DNA of 41,348 bases. It comes from Methanobacteriota archaeon (GTDB lineage: Archaea; Halobacteriota; Methanomicrobia; Methanomicrobiales; Methanomicrobiaceae). How positions within the stretch are numbered: the first letter of the stretch is position 1; each line of letters opens with the position of its first letter. Under the pieces are notes generated by a model. That model did no database searches. It saw nothing but the letters and a program-made list of their open reading frames with translations, and had not been told where the DNA came from. The translations under genes were made by a program, and so were the position numbers. Of this stretch, positions 1 through 7,635 are shown piece by piece. The stretch spans positions 1-41,348 of the forward strand of contig JAENZA010000006.1 in NCBI GenBank assembly GCA_016841485.1, written 5' to 3'.

Positions 1-207
1 CAGCTTGGGGCGATCGGTGTCGATGGCGACGGTCACCGCACTCTTCGGGGTGCCGGTATGCACCGCATGCACGGTCCGGCACCCGACCCCGCCGACACCG
101 ATCACGAGCATGCGGGGGATTTTCACTCCCTGTACGTATTTTTCCGGGGTCTGCATCCGTTCGATCTCCCCTGCGGAAGAGTCGTGGTCATATATGCTAT
201 CCTGCAT
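1..207 (-). CDS. FtsZ/tubulin-family GTPase, N-terminal part (runs off window)
   Basis: Only the first 69 codons are in the window. After a ~32-residue lead comes LVIGVGGVGCRTV (about residues 34-46), which matches the first nucleotide-binding glycine motif of FtsZ (GxGGxGxN), followed by VTVAIDTDRPKL (58-69), the position of FtsZ's AINTDxxxL strand. The Asn usual in the glycine motif is Arg here, so this is a divergent member. A tubulin-like family other than true FtsZ is possible, and the tubulin signature GGGTGSG would lie outside the window. The start at 207 is preceded by a purine-rich GGAAGGA. An ATG at 229 is out of frame. The gene diverges from the TPR gene at 578 and heads the same cluster as the MinD-like ATPase, pairing two division-type NTPases. 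Family is likely; function is unknown. Confidence 0.75.
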   Translation of the reverse strand, partial: MQDSIYDHDSSAGEIERMQTPEKYVQGVKIPRMLVIGVGGVGCRTVHAVHTGTPKSAVTVAIDTDRPKL

Positions 208-577
208 GCGGTCTTCCTTCCGATACCATGGTACAACGTCTGTTCCGGGTGGATGCCGGGGCACTCTGGTCCCTCTCATCTGTGCGGGTCCCCCTTGGTG
301 TGGTCAGAGATGACGGGTGGTGAAACCCGAGGATGATCTGACCCTTGGGGAATGTCTGTCCCGTTTGGTAATTGTTGTTCTCATGTATTTAAGCAAGTGT
401 TGGAAAACAAACAATAATAATATATGTGTTGCAAAGAATGTATGATCGTGGTGCTGTGGCATGGTGGGGGATGCCTGTTGCACCATCGGGCTGAGTACAT
501 GACAGGACGCCGGGAACCTCGCACGGGTGACGATGCTCAGGCTCCTGCGGGTGCTGCTTTAGGTGTTTGGAGGTAAT
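208..577. promoter_or_regulatory. Divergent intergenic region with candidate operator
   Basis: This gene-free stretch separates the FtsZ-like and TPR genes. At 398-409 is TGTT-GGAA-AACA, a short inverted repeat containing the core TGTTGGAA also found at three other promoters of the locus. AT-rich TATA-like sequences flank it: AATATATG near 419-426 (plus strand) and CTTAAATAC near 383-391 (read on minus). Both are far from the start codons, so leaders of more than 100 nt are implied if they are used. No RNA gene was recognised. Confidence 0.4.
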
Positions 578-1612
578 ATGGGGGAAAAAGTTAAAACGCT
601 TCTTGATAAGGGAGATTCCTACTACCGGGAATCCCGGTTCCGGTGTGCGGCGATTACGTTTGAACAGGCGCTCGACGACCCGAGTGCAACCGAAACGGAT
701 CAGATCATAGCACAGTACTGGCTGGCATCTTCGCTCCGGGTCCTCGGCCGGTACCGCGAGGCCCTGATGCATTATGCCGAGTTGTATAACACATGGAAGG
801 ACGATCCCGAGGTTGATGGCGTCGCCTCCAAGGCGTTTCAGTCGAGCATACAAATCAGGCTTAATCTTCACGTCATGGATATCCTGCCCGCCGATCTCCA
901 CGAACTGGTGGTATCTGCCGATGAAGAACTCCAAAGGCTGCGGGATAAGGGAAAGGAGAAGAATGCGCATGCCCTTCTCCTCGACAAATCGGAGATACTG
1001 GCGGAGATGGGGGATTGTCAGGCCGCGCTCGAAACCGCCCAGGAAGCATTCGAGCTGGAAGAAAAGGTACGGGGAGGGTATTACCAGGGGACCTATATCG
1101 CCATGATTGCGGCGTATGCCCGGAAAATGGGCGATTTCCGGTATGCATCGGCGATACTCGCAACGGTGGATGAGAAGGTCAACGATCCCCATACGATGGT
1201 GGAAGTACTGACCGAACAGCTCCGTCTGATCCATGCAACGGACCCCTTCGATGCCGACGCTGCGCTCGATACGACAATTCAGCTCAGGCCGTACTGCACG
1301 ACCCTCGAGTCGCCCCGCAAGGCCATTCCTGCCTACTGTCTGCTGGCCTGTACGTTTGCCCGGTTGGGACGCTGCACGTCGATGCTCGATGAACTTCAAT
1401 CGCTGGTGGCCGCAGCGATGAACAACCGGGCGGATACGCGGGCATACTTCCTGCGGATGTCAATCTCCTGTGCAGAAAAAATCACGAGGTACCTCGAGGG
1501 AGAAGAGGGCCGGTGCGAAAAGAACGATCAAGAGCTCATCAGGGGGATGATCGGGATGATGGCGGACGGACTGGAAGAGACAGAGGCGATACACTCGCAG
1601 GGTGATGCGTGA
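578..1612 (+). CDS. TPR-repeat protein, paralog 1 of 3
   Basis: 344 residues, all helical, with TPR-like helix pairs starting at about residues 10, 45, 130 and 170. Landmarks shared with the minus-strand proteins at 7636-8736 and 8778-9887 are YYRESRF, YREAL, WKDDP, LLLDKSEIL, GGYYQGTYI and ARKMGDF, so the three are paralogs. I chose ATG 578 because GGAGGT (569-574) sits just before it; an in-frame GTG at 563 lies upstream of that site. No signal peptide or membrane segment is seen, so it is probably a cytosolic scaffold or adaptor. It is the only member of the locus on the plus strand and ends 9 bp from the end of the convergent MinD-like gene. Partner proteins are unknown; Hsp90 and AAA+ neighbours are plausible. 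Confidence 0.8.
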   Translation: MGEKVKTLLDKGDSYYRESRFRCAAITFEQALDDPSATETDQIIAQYWLASSLRVLGRYREALMHYAELYNTWKDDPEVDGVASKAFQSSIQIRLNLHVMDILPADLHELVVSADEELQRLRDKGKEKNAHALLLDKSEILAEMGDCQAALETAQEAFELEEKVRGGYYQGTYIAMIAAYARKMGDFRYASAILATVDEKVNDPHTMVEVLTEQLRLIHATDPFDADAALDTTIQLRPYCTTLESPRKAIPAYCLLACTFARLGRCTSMLDELQSLVAAAMNNRADTRAYFLRMSISCAEKITRYLEGEEGRCEKNDQELIRGMIGMMADGLEETEAIHSQGDA

Positions 1613-1621
1613 AATATCTCC

Positions 1622-2518
1622 CTACCGCTCACCCAACACAAAGTGTTCCGCAAGAATATATGCCGCAAGCCGGTTCAGGCTCCCCGTGAATGCGTCGTCC
1701 GGCCGGCGCTGGATGAAGAGCCCGTCCCGCGGGACCGTCTCCCCATACCGGGCCATCGTGGGGGAGTAGACGAACGGCTCCTGGTAGACCTCGCATGCAT
1801 CGTATCCGCCGGCGATCCATTCGGCACGGCATACCGCCGATTCGATATTCTGGCCGTGGAAGAGCTCCATCATCGCGGCATTGTTCATCCCCTCGATCGC
1901 CTTTCGTGCTGCATCAAGCCGGACATTGTTGAACACGACCAGTTTTTTGTCGATGTCGCTCACCGACCCGTCCCCGAGGATTCTGTTCAGGTTCTCCCGG
2001 TCGAGGTCGTTCATACGGGAGACCACCAGTAAAAATTCGGTGATCCCGAGCCAGACCTCGTTCACATCTTCAAAGCTCGGATGCGTGTCGATGATCAGGA
2101 CATCAATGCCAAACTCCTCCATCCTCGAAAAGACGCTCCCGGGGAGTGCGTCAAGGACGCCGGGCTCCCGGACTTTCCCGGGCACGAGGTGGCGCAGTTC
2201 CGGATCCGGAGTGGATGCCGGTGTTAAAAAGCAGGTCCCCTCGCCGCACCCGAGGGATGAGGAAATATCATAGAGCGGGATCTGGTGGACATCCTGCTTC
2301 ACGAGAAAATCGGAGAGAGACGCCGAAAATTCATCAAACCCGAAGATGAGGTGCTGCGTCGGGGCAAAGAGGTTGGCGTCGATGACCCATGTCTTCAGGG
2401 ACTCCATGGAGAACCGGCATGCAAGGTTCGCCGCAATCTCACTCTTGCCGTTTCCGCCCCCCGGGGAATAGACGACGACAATATGTCTCCTGCATGCTGC
2501 AACGTCGGACGCGTTCAT
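1622..2518 (-). CDS. MinD/ParA-like P-loop ATPase with altered Walker A
   Basis: 298 residues. The N-terminus has VVYSPGGGNGKSEIAANLA (about 15-33), the P-loop of the SIMIBI/MinD class, then WVIDANLFAPTQH (D-loop) and VLIIDTHPSFED (Walker B). The signature lysine of MinD/ParA (KGGxGKT) is Gly here, while the canonical P-loop Lys and Ser are intact. ATP binding is therefore likely, but the usual sandwich-dimer catalysis may be changed. No C-terminal amphipathic helix of the MinD type is obvious. The start codon overlaps the stop of the upstream winged-helix gene (ATGA at 2515-2518), so the two are translationally coupled, as in ParA plus DNA-binding partner pairs. The 3' end faces the TPR gene across 9 bp. 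Role in positioning or switching is inference. Confidence 0.85.
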   Translation of the reverse strand: MNASDVAACRRHIVVVYSPGGGNGKSEIAANLACRFSMESLKTWVIDANLFAPTQHLIFGFDEFSASLSDFLVKQDVHQIPLYDISSSLGCGEGTCFLTPASTPDPELRHLVPGKVREPGVLDALPGSVFSRMEEFGIDVLIIDTHPSFEDVNEVWLGITEFLLVVSRMNDLDRENLNRILGDGSVSDIDKKLVVFNNVRLDAARKAIEGMNNAAMMELFHGQNIESAVCRAEWIAGGYDACEVYQEPFVYSPTMARYGETVPRDGLFIQRRPDDAFTGSLNRLAAYILAEHFVLGER

Positions 2519-2958
2519 TTCGTTTCTCCCTCTTCTTTGTTCAGGACTGCACGATAATAAATCTCATGGCCGAGGCGGTGTTTTGTTGCACAGCCCATGA
2601 GAACCAGCGTATTCAGGTACGTCGAGATCGTCGTCCGGTGCCGGTGCAGGTCGTCGGCAAGCATATCCGCGGTGGCCCCGTCATGGTACTTGAAGAGCGC
2701 AATCCATGCGGTTTTCAGTTTCCGGTCTTCGATGGAGATGCTGGGGACCGGCTCGTACCCGCACTGTTCAGCTTCTTCAAGCGCATGGTGGAAGGTTACT
2801 TTGGCATCGGAGAGTATACAGTTGCACTCCTCCCGGAGGTCCGAGATCGAACGGCTGCACTCCTCTTCGAGTACGTCGATGCGTTGAAGAACGCCTTCAA
2901 GTCGTGCGATAATCTGTTCAAGGTCGCGAAAATCATCGGTCAGTGGCGTATAGGTCAT
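2515..2958 (-). CDS. Coiled-coil winged-helix DNA-binding protein
   Basis: 147 residues. Residues ~8-70 are charged heptad-like helix (LEQIIARLEGVLQRIDVLEE and following), a probable coiled coil. Residues ~85-145 look like a winged helix: TAWIALFKYHDGATADMLAD, then LHRHRTTISTYLNTLVLMG as recognition helix, then a GHEIYYRAV wing. This resembles archaeal MarR/ArsR-type regulators but I cannot name a family. The stop overlaps the start of the MinD-like gene, so this may be its DNA-binding or regulatory partner, or an autoregulator of the locus. A palindrome containing the shared TGTTGG core lies 18-31 nt upstream of the start. No clear ribosome-binding site is seen. DNA binding is inferred from the fold only. 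Confidence 0.75.
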   Translation of the reverse strand: MTYTPLTDDFRDLEQIIARLEGVLQRIDVLEEECSRSISDLREECNCILSDAKVTFHHALEEAEQCGYEPVPSISIEDRKLKTAWIALFKYHDGATADMLADDLHRHRTTISTYLNTLVLMGCATKHRLGHEIYYRAVLNKEEGETK

Positions 2959-2975
2959 GGCACGCGGGTCCTATA

Positions 2976-2992
2976 TGTTGGAAATTCCACAA
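2976..2992. promoter_or_regulatory. Candidate operator upstream of the winged-helix/MinD pair
   Basis: TGTTGGAAATTCCACAA contains the inverted repeat TGGAA-A-TTCCA (2979-2989) and the TGTTGGAA core seen elsewhere in this locus. It lies between an AT-rich TATA-like stretch (about 2992-3004, minus strand) and the start codon at 2958, a normal place for a repressor site. The winged-helix protein encoded just downstream is the obvious candidate binder (inference). Confidence 0.4.
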
Positions 2993-3082
2993 TATTACTC
3001 TTAACTGATGTTTATTGCTAATAAAATGTAGCGGTATCATCCTTGGCCCGCCCGCCGATGAAAAAGTGACACCGGGATTTGT

Positions 3083-5629
3083 TCATCGAAGAGGATAGAT
3101 GGTAAAGCCCGCGGCGGCAAGAGTAGAAGGAATGTTTTGTGCCGTATCGCGGTCCTTCTCCTTCTCCTCTTCCGGCAGGTCGTCCCAGGGAACCAGGCAG
3201 TCATGCAGTTTTTCACTGTCATTGCGTACCTTTCCATACCTCCATCCCCCATCCAGCTTCTCCTGCATCCAGAACTCGTGCTCGTGTTTTGCCAGTTTTT
3301 CCACCTCCTCATCGGTGAAGTGATGCGGTGCCGGTGCATCTTCTAGAGAGGGTATGAGACCGTATCCGATGATCTGGAGTTTGCGGGGGATCTGGTTTGC
3401 CTGCCTCCGGTTCGACAGCCTGTAATTTTCTTCCAGGTCCTCCCAGGGCCGTATCGCCGGTGAATGGTCAGGACTTTCTGCCTTCATGAGGTTCAGGTAC
3501 TGGGTGTGGATTGCCCGGGCAAGGTTCTCCAGTTCATCCCCGAACAGGACTGGCTGGAGGACAAGCCGGGTGAACATTTCCGCATCGACGTGGAGCTTGA
3601 GTTGTTCACTCGAAGGAAGTGACGCCTGCTCATAGTACCGTTTCCCCTCGAGCATGCTCATATTGATCACCGCCTCCATCGACCGGGCCCCATGCTTGTA
3701 CTCCGGGACCTTGATGAGGGCTCTGAGTACCCCCTCATCGATCCTCGCCTTTCCGTTCTGGTCAAAAATATTCCCTGCATTTCTCTGGAGCAGGGAACGC
3801 AGGAGTATCGCACGGCGGATCATGTAGAAGTGGTCGTGTTCGCCGGCTGGATTTGGGCCCATTACATTGACATAGCCCCGCAGGCGGCTCACAAAATCAG
3901 TACCCTTCACATCGCGGAATTCACTGAACCGTGTGCTGATGTAATCCTCGCAATTCTCGTCTTCGCAGGAGAAGTGATCAAAAGACCGGCTCGTTCCTCC
4001 CGCAAAGACAAATATTGCCTTGCCTATCGGGTGCATCACCTCCCCGTCCTTGAAGAGACCGTCCTGCATGGGGGCGAGGAAGTATTTCAGCCAGCCGAGT
4101 CTTTCGTTATACGCCGCGTCGAATTCGTCGAAAAAGACGAGGGGTACGGACCCCTCGAGGACGGCGTCACGCACCTTATGAAATGCCGCGGTAAGATCTC
4201 CGGGGCCTTCGAATTGCGAGATATTGAATTCAATCTTTTCGATGAGTTCAGGCGCGATACTTTTCGCAAGCTGGGTGACACCGAATGATTTTCCCGAACC
4301 CGGGGGGCCGAAGACCGCGATGGAGAGGGGACGGGACGGTTGTTTGTTGTGGATATATTCCTGCATCAGGTTCTTGATGCTCTGGTAACTTTCGATCTCA
4401 TTGCGGTCCACTGTAACAAATCCCTCAAACCTCCCGATGGGAACCCCTGCCGAGAGGTGGTCAATCCCGTTGACCACAGTGGCATAGGAGACGTCTTCGA
4501 GTTTTCTGCTGGTGAATTCACTGAGTATGGTCCATTTCTGGCCACGGTGAAATCCGGAGGGAGGGGATGGTGGTATCCGGACTTCGGCAATGGAGGAATG
4601 CTTTCTGCCCCGGAACAGGTCATCACCGGGATACGCGGGCTGCTCTCCGGCAGGACCGAATCCCAGGTGCATGAGTCTCTCTGCGCAGGCGATGCCGTCC
4701 CTGATTCCCAGGACGAGGTCCCCGACCCCTTTCTGGTGTATGCGGGCAGCGAGAGCGGCGACGAAGGCAGCGGTCGTCCCCTGCATGAGACCCGGTATTG
4801 TCTCCGACGACCCGTCTTCCAGGAGTGAAGGGTTGTAGTAGAATGTGGCGGAATCGTCGCCCGCACTGGTATAATGAATCGCTCCCTCCAGGCCAAACCT
4901 CACGATGAGGTTGGTACACCTGGCAAGCTCGGCAAACCGCGGATTGCTGGTCATCTGCCAGACAAAGTCCTCGGCGGTCTGTTCCCATGAGAGGCGGCGG
5001 CTGATGTTCGCCCCGCATTCCCGGAGGTCATCGGCGTTCATGACTACGATGAGCCGGTCGGCATGGCGGTCGATGAGCGTCCGCCAGAGCGGGTGGTCGG
5101 TGTCCACAGGGAGCGGTCGGCTCATCTTGAGAATGATAATTGGTGACGCATCCTCGTCGGTGATCGCCTGTGGCCAGTAGGCATCGGCATGGCGAAAGCC
5201 GTTGCCGGCATCGTCGATCACCACCAGGGATGCAGCCGGGTCGTCGTCGACAATGGGGAGAGGGTCTGCCGGGGCGGAGTAGGAACCGGAATACCCGCAG
5301 AAGGACTTCACCCGCATGCAGGTGGCATTGCCGTCCTTTCCAGTGGTGGAACGGGGATATTCGTCGAGATGGGCGATGGAATGGATGACGGTTTCCGGGG
5401 AGATCTCTTCCAGCCGACTCAGCCGCGGCGAGGATACGGGACCTTTGAGTGCCTGTTCCATGAAATACGCCATAAGAAGAGCGCCGCCGGGCTGTGCCGC
5501 CATCCTCACCCCGGGATGCAGCATCCAGTTCGGATGCTCGTGCTCATTGGTCGCGTCCCCATTGTGCCGTTTGATATGCCAGAACAGCCAGTCGATCGCC
5601 GGGTCGCCCGTCACCACAATTCCGCTCAT
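3083..5629 (-). CDS. Ribokinase-like / AAA+ ATPase / RyR-domain fusion protein
   Basis: 848 residues in three parts. Residues 1-~320 read as a PfkB/ribokinase-like fold: a TGDPAIDW start, SLVVIDDAGNGF near 134-145, NADDLRECGANI near 198-209, and PGLMQGTTAAFVAALAARI at 279-297 in place of the family's anion-hole GAGD motif. The catalytic Asp is absent, so this part is probably a binding module. Residues ~400-700 form an AAA+ ATPase: Walker A GPPGSGKS (441-448), Walker B LVFFDEFDA (497-505), sensor-1-like FVFAGGTS (540-547) and a possible arginine finger in FVSRLRG (579-585). Residues ~728-845 form an RyR domain (NYRLSNRRQANQIPRKL; EHEFWMQEKLDGGWRYG; LVPWDDLPEEEKEKDRDTA). The start at 5629 lacks a good ribosome-binding site. 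It lies 72 bp after a membrane gene with the same RyR domain. Ligand and client are unknown. Confidence 0.85.
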   Translation of the reverse strand: MSGIVVTGDPAIDWLFWHIKRHNGDATNEHEHPNWMLHPGVRMAAQPGGALLMAYFMEQALKGPVSSPRLSRLEEISPETVIHSIAHLDEYPRSTTGKDGNATCMRVKSFCGYSGSYSAPADPLPIVDDDPAASLVVIDDAGNGFRHADAYWPQAITDEDASPIIILKMSRPLPVDTDHPLWRTLIDRHADRLIVVMNADDLRECGANISRRLSWEQTAEDFVWQMTSNPRFAELARCTNLIVRFGLEGAIHYTSAGDDSATFYYNPSLLEDGSSETIPGLMQGTTAAFVAALAARIHQKGVGDLVLGIRDGIACAERLMHLGFGPAGEQPAYPGDDLFRGRKHSSIAEVRIPPSPPSGFHRGQKWTILSEFTSRKLEDVSYATVVNGIDHLSAGVPIGRFEGFVTVDRNEIESYQSIKNLMQEYIHNKQPSRPLSIAVFGPPGSGKSFGVTQLAKSIAPELIEKIEFNISQFEGPGDLTAAFHKVRDAVLEGSVPLVFFDEFDAAYNERLGWLKYFLAPMQDGLFKDGEVMHPIGKAIFVFAGGTSRSFDHFSCEDENCEDYISTRFSEFRDVKGTDFVSRLRGYVNVMGPNPAGEHDHFYMIRRAILLRSLLQRNAGNIFDQNGKARIDEGVLRALIKVPEYKHGARSMEAVINMSMLEGKRYYEQASLPSSEQLKLHVDAEMFTRLVLQPVLFGDELENLARAIHTQYLNLMKAESPDHSPAIRPWEDLEENYRLSNRRQANQIPRKLQIIGYGLIPSLEDAPAPHHFTDEEVEKLAKHEHEFWMQEKLDGGWRYGKVRNDSEKLHDCLVPWDDLPEEEKEKDRDTAQNIPSTLAAAGFTIYPLR

Positions 5630-5701
5630 GGAAAGGAGATTGCCCGGCGTCCAAAAAAGGTTAACCCCCCTCCTGCCGGGGTGATACGAGCCGGCGGGCG
5701 G

Positions 5702-7528
5702 TCAGCGGCGGACGATCCTGAGGTCGACCTTGTGAAGGATCTGCGGCATCTTCCGGACCACGTCGCGGTCCTTCTGTTTCTCCGGTTCCGGCAGCTCATC
5801 ATAGGGGATCATGGAGGGGTGGAGCTTCTTCCGGTTGTCCCGAATATCTTTCCCTCCAAATTTCCATCCCTGCATCTTCCTGTCCCTCATCCACCGTTCG
5901 TGCTCCAGCTCGGCAAGGGTCTCGAGTTCCTGGTCGGTAAAGACCAGCGGCGGTTCGTCCCAGTCGGTGAGCACCTCCAGCGTGGCGTTGATCGCGGTGA
6001 TCTTGTCGATATAGCTGTCGGCAAGGTGACGGTTCGCCTCCTTGAAATCATTCTCCAGCTCGTTCCACGGGTGCATTGCATCCCCCGAACCCATCGTGAT
6101 GCCCTTTGCACGCTCTTCTTTCAGGTACTCCTCGTGGATCATCCTCGCGATGCTTTCATGGGTGGAATCGAGGATGAACTCCATGGAACAGTCATCACCG
6201 ATGAGCGGGAAGGTATGGATATTGGGGTTCTCCCCTGTTCCGGCATTCTCCCCCTCGTCCATGAAGAGGGTGGCGATCCCGTGTTCGTTATTGGTGCGGA
6301 GGACGATAGGTACGGCATGCGGGAGTGTCGGCGCCCCCACCGCCCCTCCCCTCCGCAGGGTAAGTGCGGTGGCAAGGCCCAGCTTGTCATCACCGATACA
6401 GATGTAGGCGGCGGTGATCCCGGACTCCCCCTCGGCCGCTCTCAAAAAGCCCCGGTTGAGAAACTCGGTCGAACGGATATCCATTGTACATGCGGTAAGG
6501 TCACAGTAGGGGGTAATCGGGTGACGGTACCGGAGGTATGCCTCTTTCGTGTCATCCATATCAATCATGGTAATCCGGATCTTTTTCCGGCTCGTCCCAT
6601 GATAGGTGTCAAACCACATCTTCACCATGTGGGCGATGAGGGTCTCTCCCATTCGCCCGACACCGATCACAAGGATATGGGTGTCGGGAGGTGTTGCCGC
6701 CGTCGTATCGAAGGGGGGATACCGGGCGAGGACCTCCCGGCCCGCGGTCATGTAGATATTGATGGCGTTCAGGCTGAACGATTCGTGTTCGAGATTGCCA
6801 AGTTCTTTTGACTGGAGGAACTCCCGCAGGTTCCTGTCCACCATGTGGATGTAGCAGGAGAGCGGCCGACCCTCCCTGTCCTGTACCAGGTGAAGTGCCT
6901 GGCTTGCCACCTCGGCATTGAGTTCATCCTCACCGAGCACCGCCACGAGATATTTTGCCCGTTGCACGCCGGCTCTTGCAAGCTGGTTCCGGTCGGTGGC
7001 GTTCCCTGTGATGACAATCGCACCGAGGTCCCGGCACCGCTGCACGCCTTCTCTCCCGGCATCCTTCTCAATCACCACCACGGGGTACCCGAGGTCTAGG
7101 AACTTTTCCGTGAGGATCCGTCCGAGGAGACCGACACCGCAGATGACGGTGTGGTCACTGGTGAACCGGAGGCAAAAGGACGAGAACCGGTCATAGAAGG
7201 CGGCAAGCATGATGACGAAGAGGGTGGAGAAGGTGAGAATCGGCGCCGCAAACCGTGCCGCCTGAAACTCCCACGTAGTTGGTTCGACAATGGCCCCGGA
7301 CTCGAGGATGAACATCTGGGCGGAGAGATAGGCAAGGGTGAGATAGGATCTCACCTCACCGATGGCACGGAACTCCTTTTCCAGCCCCACCACCCCGATG
7401 GCAAAGATCACGACACCACACCCAAAGAGGATGAACCACTGGTAGTTCTGGAAAAATGGCACAATCCGTGTCCTCGCGATGCGGCGAAGACGGTTGTGGG
7501 AACGGGTCCATGTGGTTCGGGATGACAT
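5702..7528 (-). CDS. Membrane protein with two TrkA-N Rossmann domains and C-terminal RyR domain
   Basis: 608 residues. Hydrophobic segments at about 31-50 and 92-112, with a weaker one near 61-78, anchor the N-terminus. No K+-channel selectivity filter (TVGYGD) is present. Rossmann domain 1 starts HTVICGVGLLGRILTE (126-141, GxGxxG at 131-136), with VVVIEKDAG as second strand. Rossmann domain 2 starts HILVIGVGRMGETLIA (284-299). The last ~110 residues are an RyR domain: EHERWMRDRKMQGWKFG, then MIPYDELPEPEKQKDRDV. TrkA-N domains bind NAD(H) or other nucleotides; RyR domains are small ligand-recognition modules also found in prokaryotes. It may act as a nucleotide-gated membrane sensor (inference). 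No ribosome-binding site precedes ATG 7528. A TATA box 35-40 nt upstream suggests a very short leader. Confidence 0.85.
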   Translation of the reverse strand: MSSRTTWTRSHNRLRRIARTRIVPFFQNYQWFILFGCGVVIFAIGVVGLEKEFRAIGEVRSYLTLAYLSAQMFILESGAIVEPTTWEFQAARFAAPILTFSTLFVIMLAAFYDRFSSFCLRFTSDHTVICGVGLLGRILTEKFLDLGYPVVVIEKDAGREGVQRCRDLGAIVITGNATDRNQLARAGVQRAKYLVAVLGEDELNAEVASQALHLVQDREGRPLSCYIHMVDRNLREFLQSKELGNLEHESFSLNAINIYMTAGREVLARYPPFDTTAATPPDTHILVIGVGRMGETLIAHMVKMWFDTYHGTSRKKIRITMIDMDDTKEAYLRYRHPITPYCDLTACTMDIRSTEFLNRGFLRAAEGESGITAAYICIGDDKLGLATALTLRRGGAVGAPTLPHAVPIVLRTNNEHGIATLFMDEGENAGTGENPNIHTFPLIGDDCSMEFILDSTHESIARMIHEEYLKEERAKGITMGSGDAMHPWNELENDFKEANRHLADSYIDKITAINATLEVLTDWDEPPLVFTDQELETLAELEHERWMRDRKMQGWKFGGKDIRDNRKKLHPSMIPYDELPEPEKQKDRDVVRKMPQILHKVDLRIVRR

Positions 7529-7572
7529 CGGCAGGCAACCTAATAGGTTACATTCTGCCGGTGATATAAGAG
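7529..7572 (-). promoter_or_regulatory. Promoter with nested palindromes before the TrkA-RyR gene
   Basis: Inner inverted repeat AACCTA-A-TAGGTT (7537-7549) sits within outer arms CGGCAG (7529-7534) and CTGCCG (7555-7560), ending directly at the start codon. On the minus strand a TATA-like CTTATATC (about 7563-7570) would place transcription start inside the inner palindrome, as expected for a repressor site. The same sequence could also fold over the start codon in RNA. The site indicates that this gene has its own promoter apart from the upstream TPR/Hsp90 genes. Confidence 0.45.
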
Positions 7573-7635
7573 CATTATGATTTTATTGCGCCTGGTGGAT
7601 GGCATTCGTCCCCTCCCTTGAAAGAATTATCCTGT

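Noticed and set aside
389-1399. Minus-strand frame of 336 codons opposite TPR paralog 1
   Set aside because: A mirror of the plus-strand TPR gene, which has repeats and a ribosome-binding site.
5189-6811. Long plus-strand frame of 540 codons
   Set aside because: It spans two unrelated minus-strand genes with clear domains; the translation has no family character and many His/Arg/Pro from the reverse of GC-rich codons.
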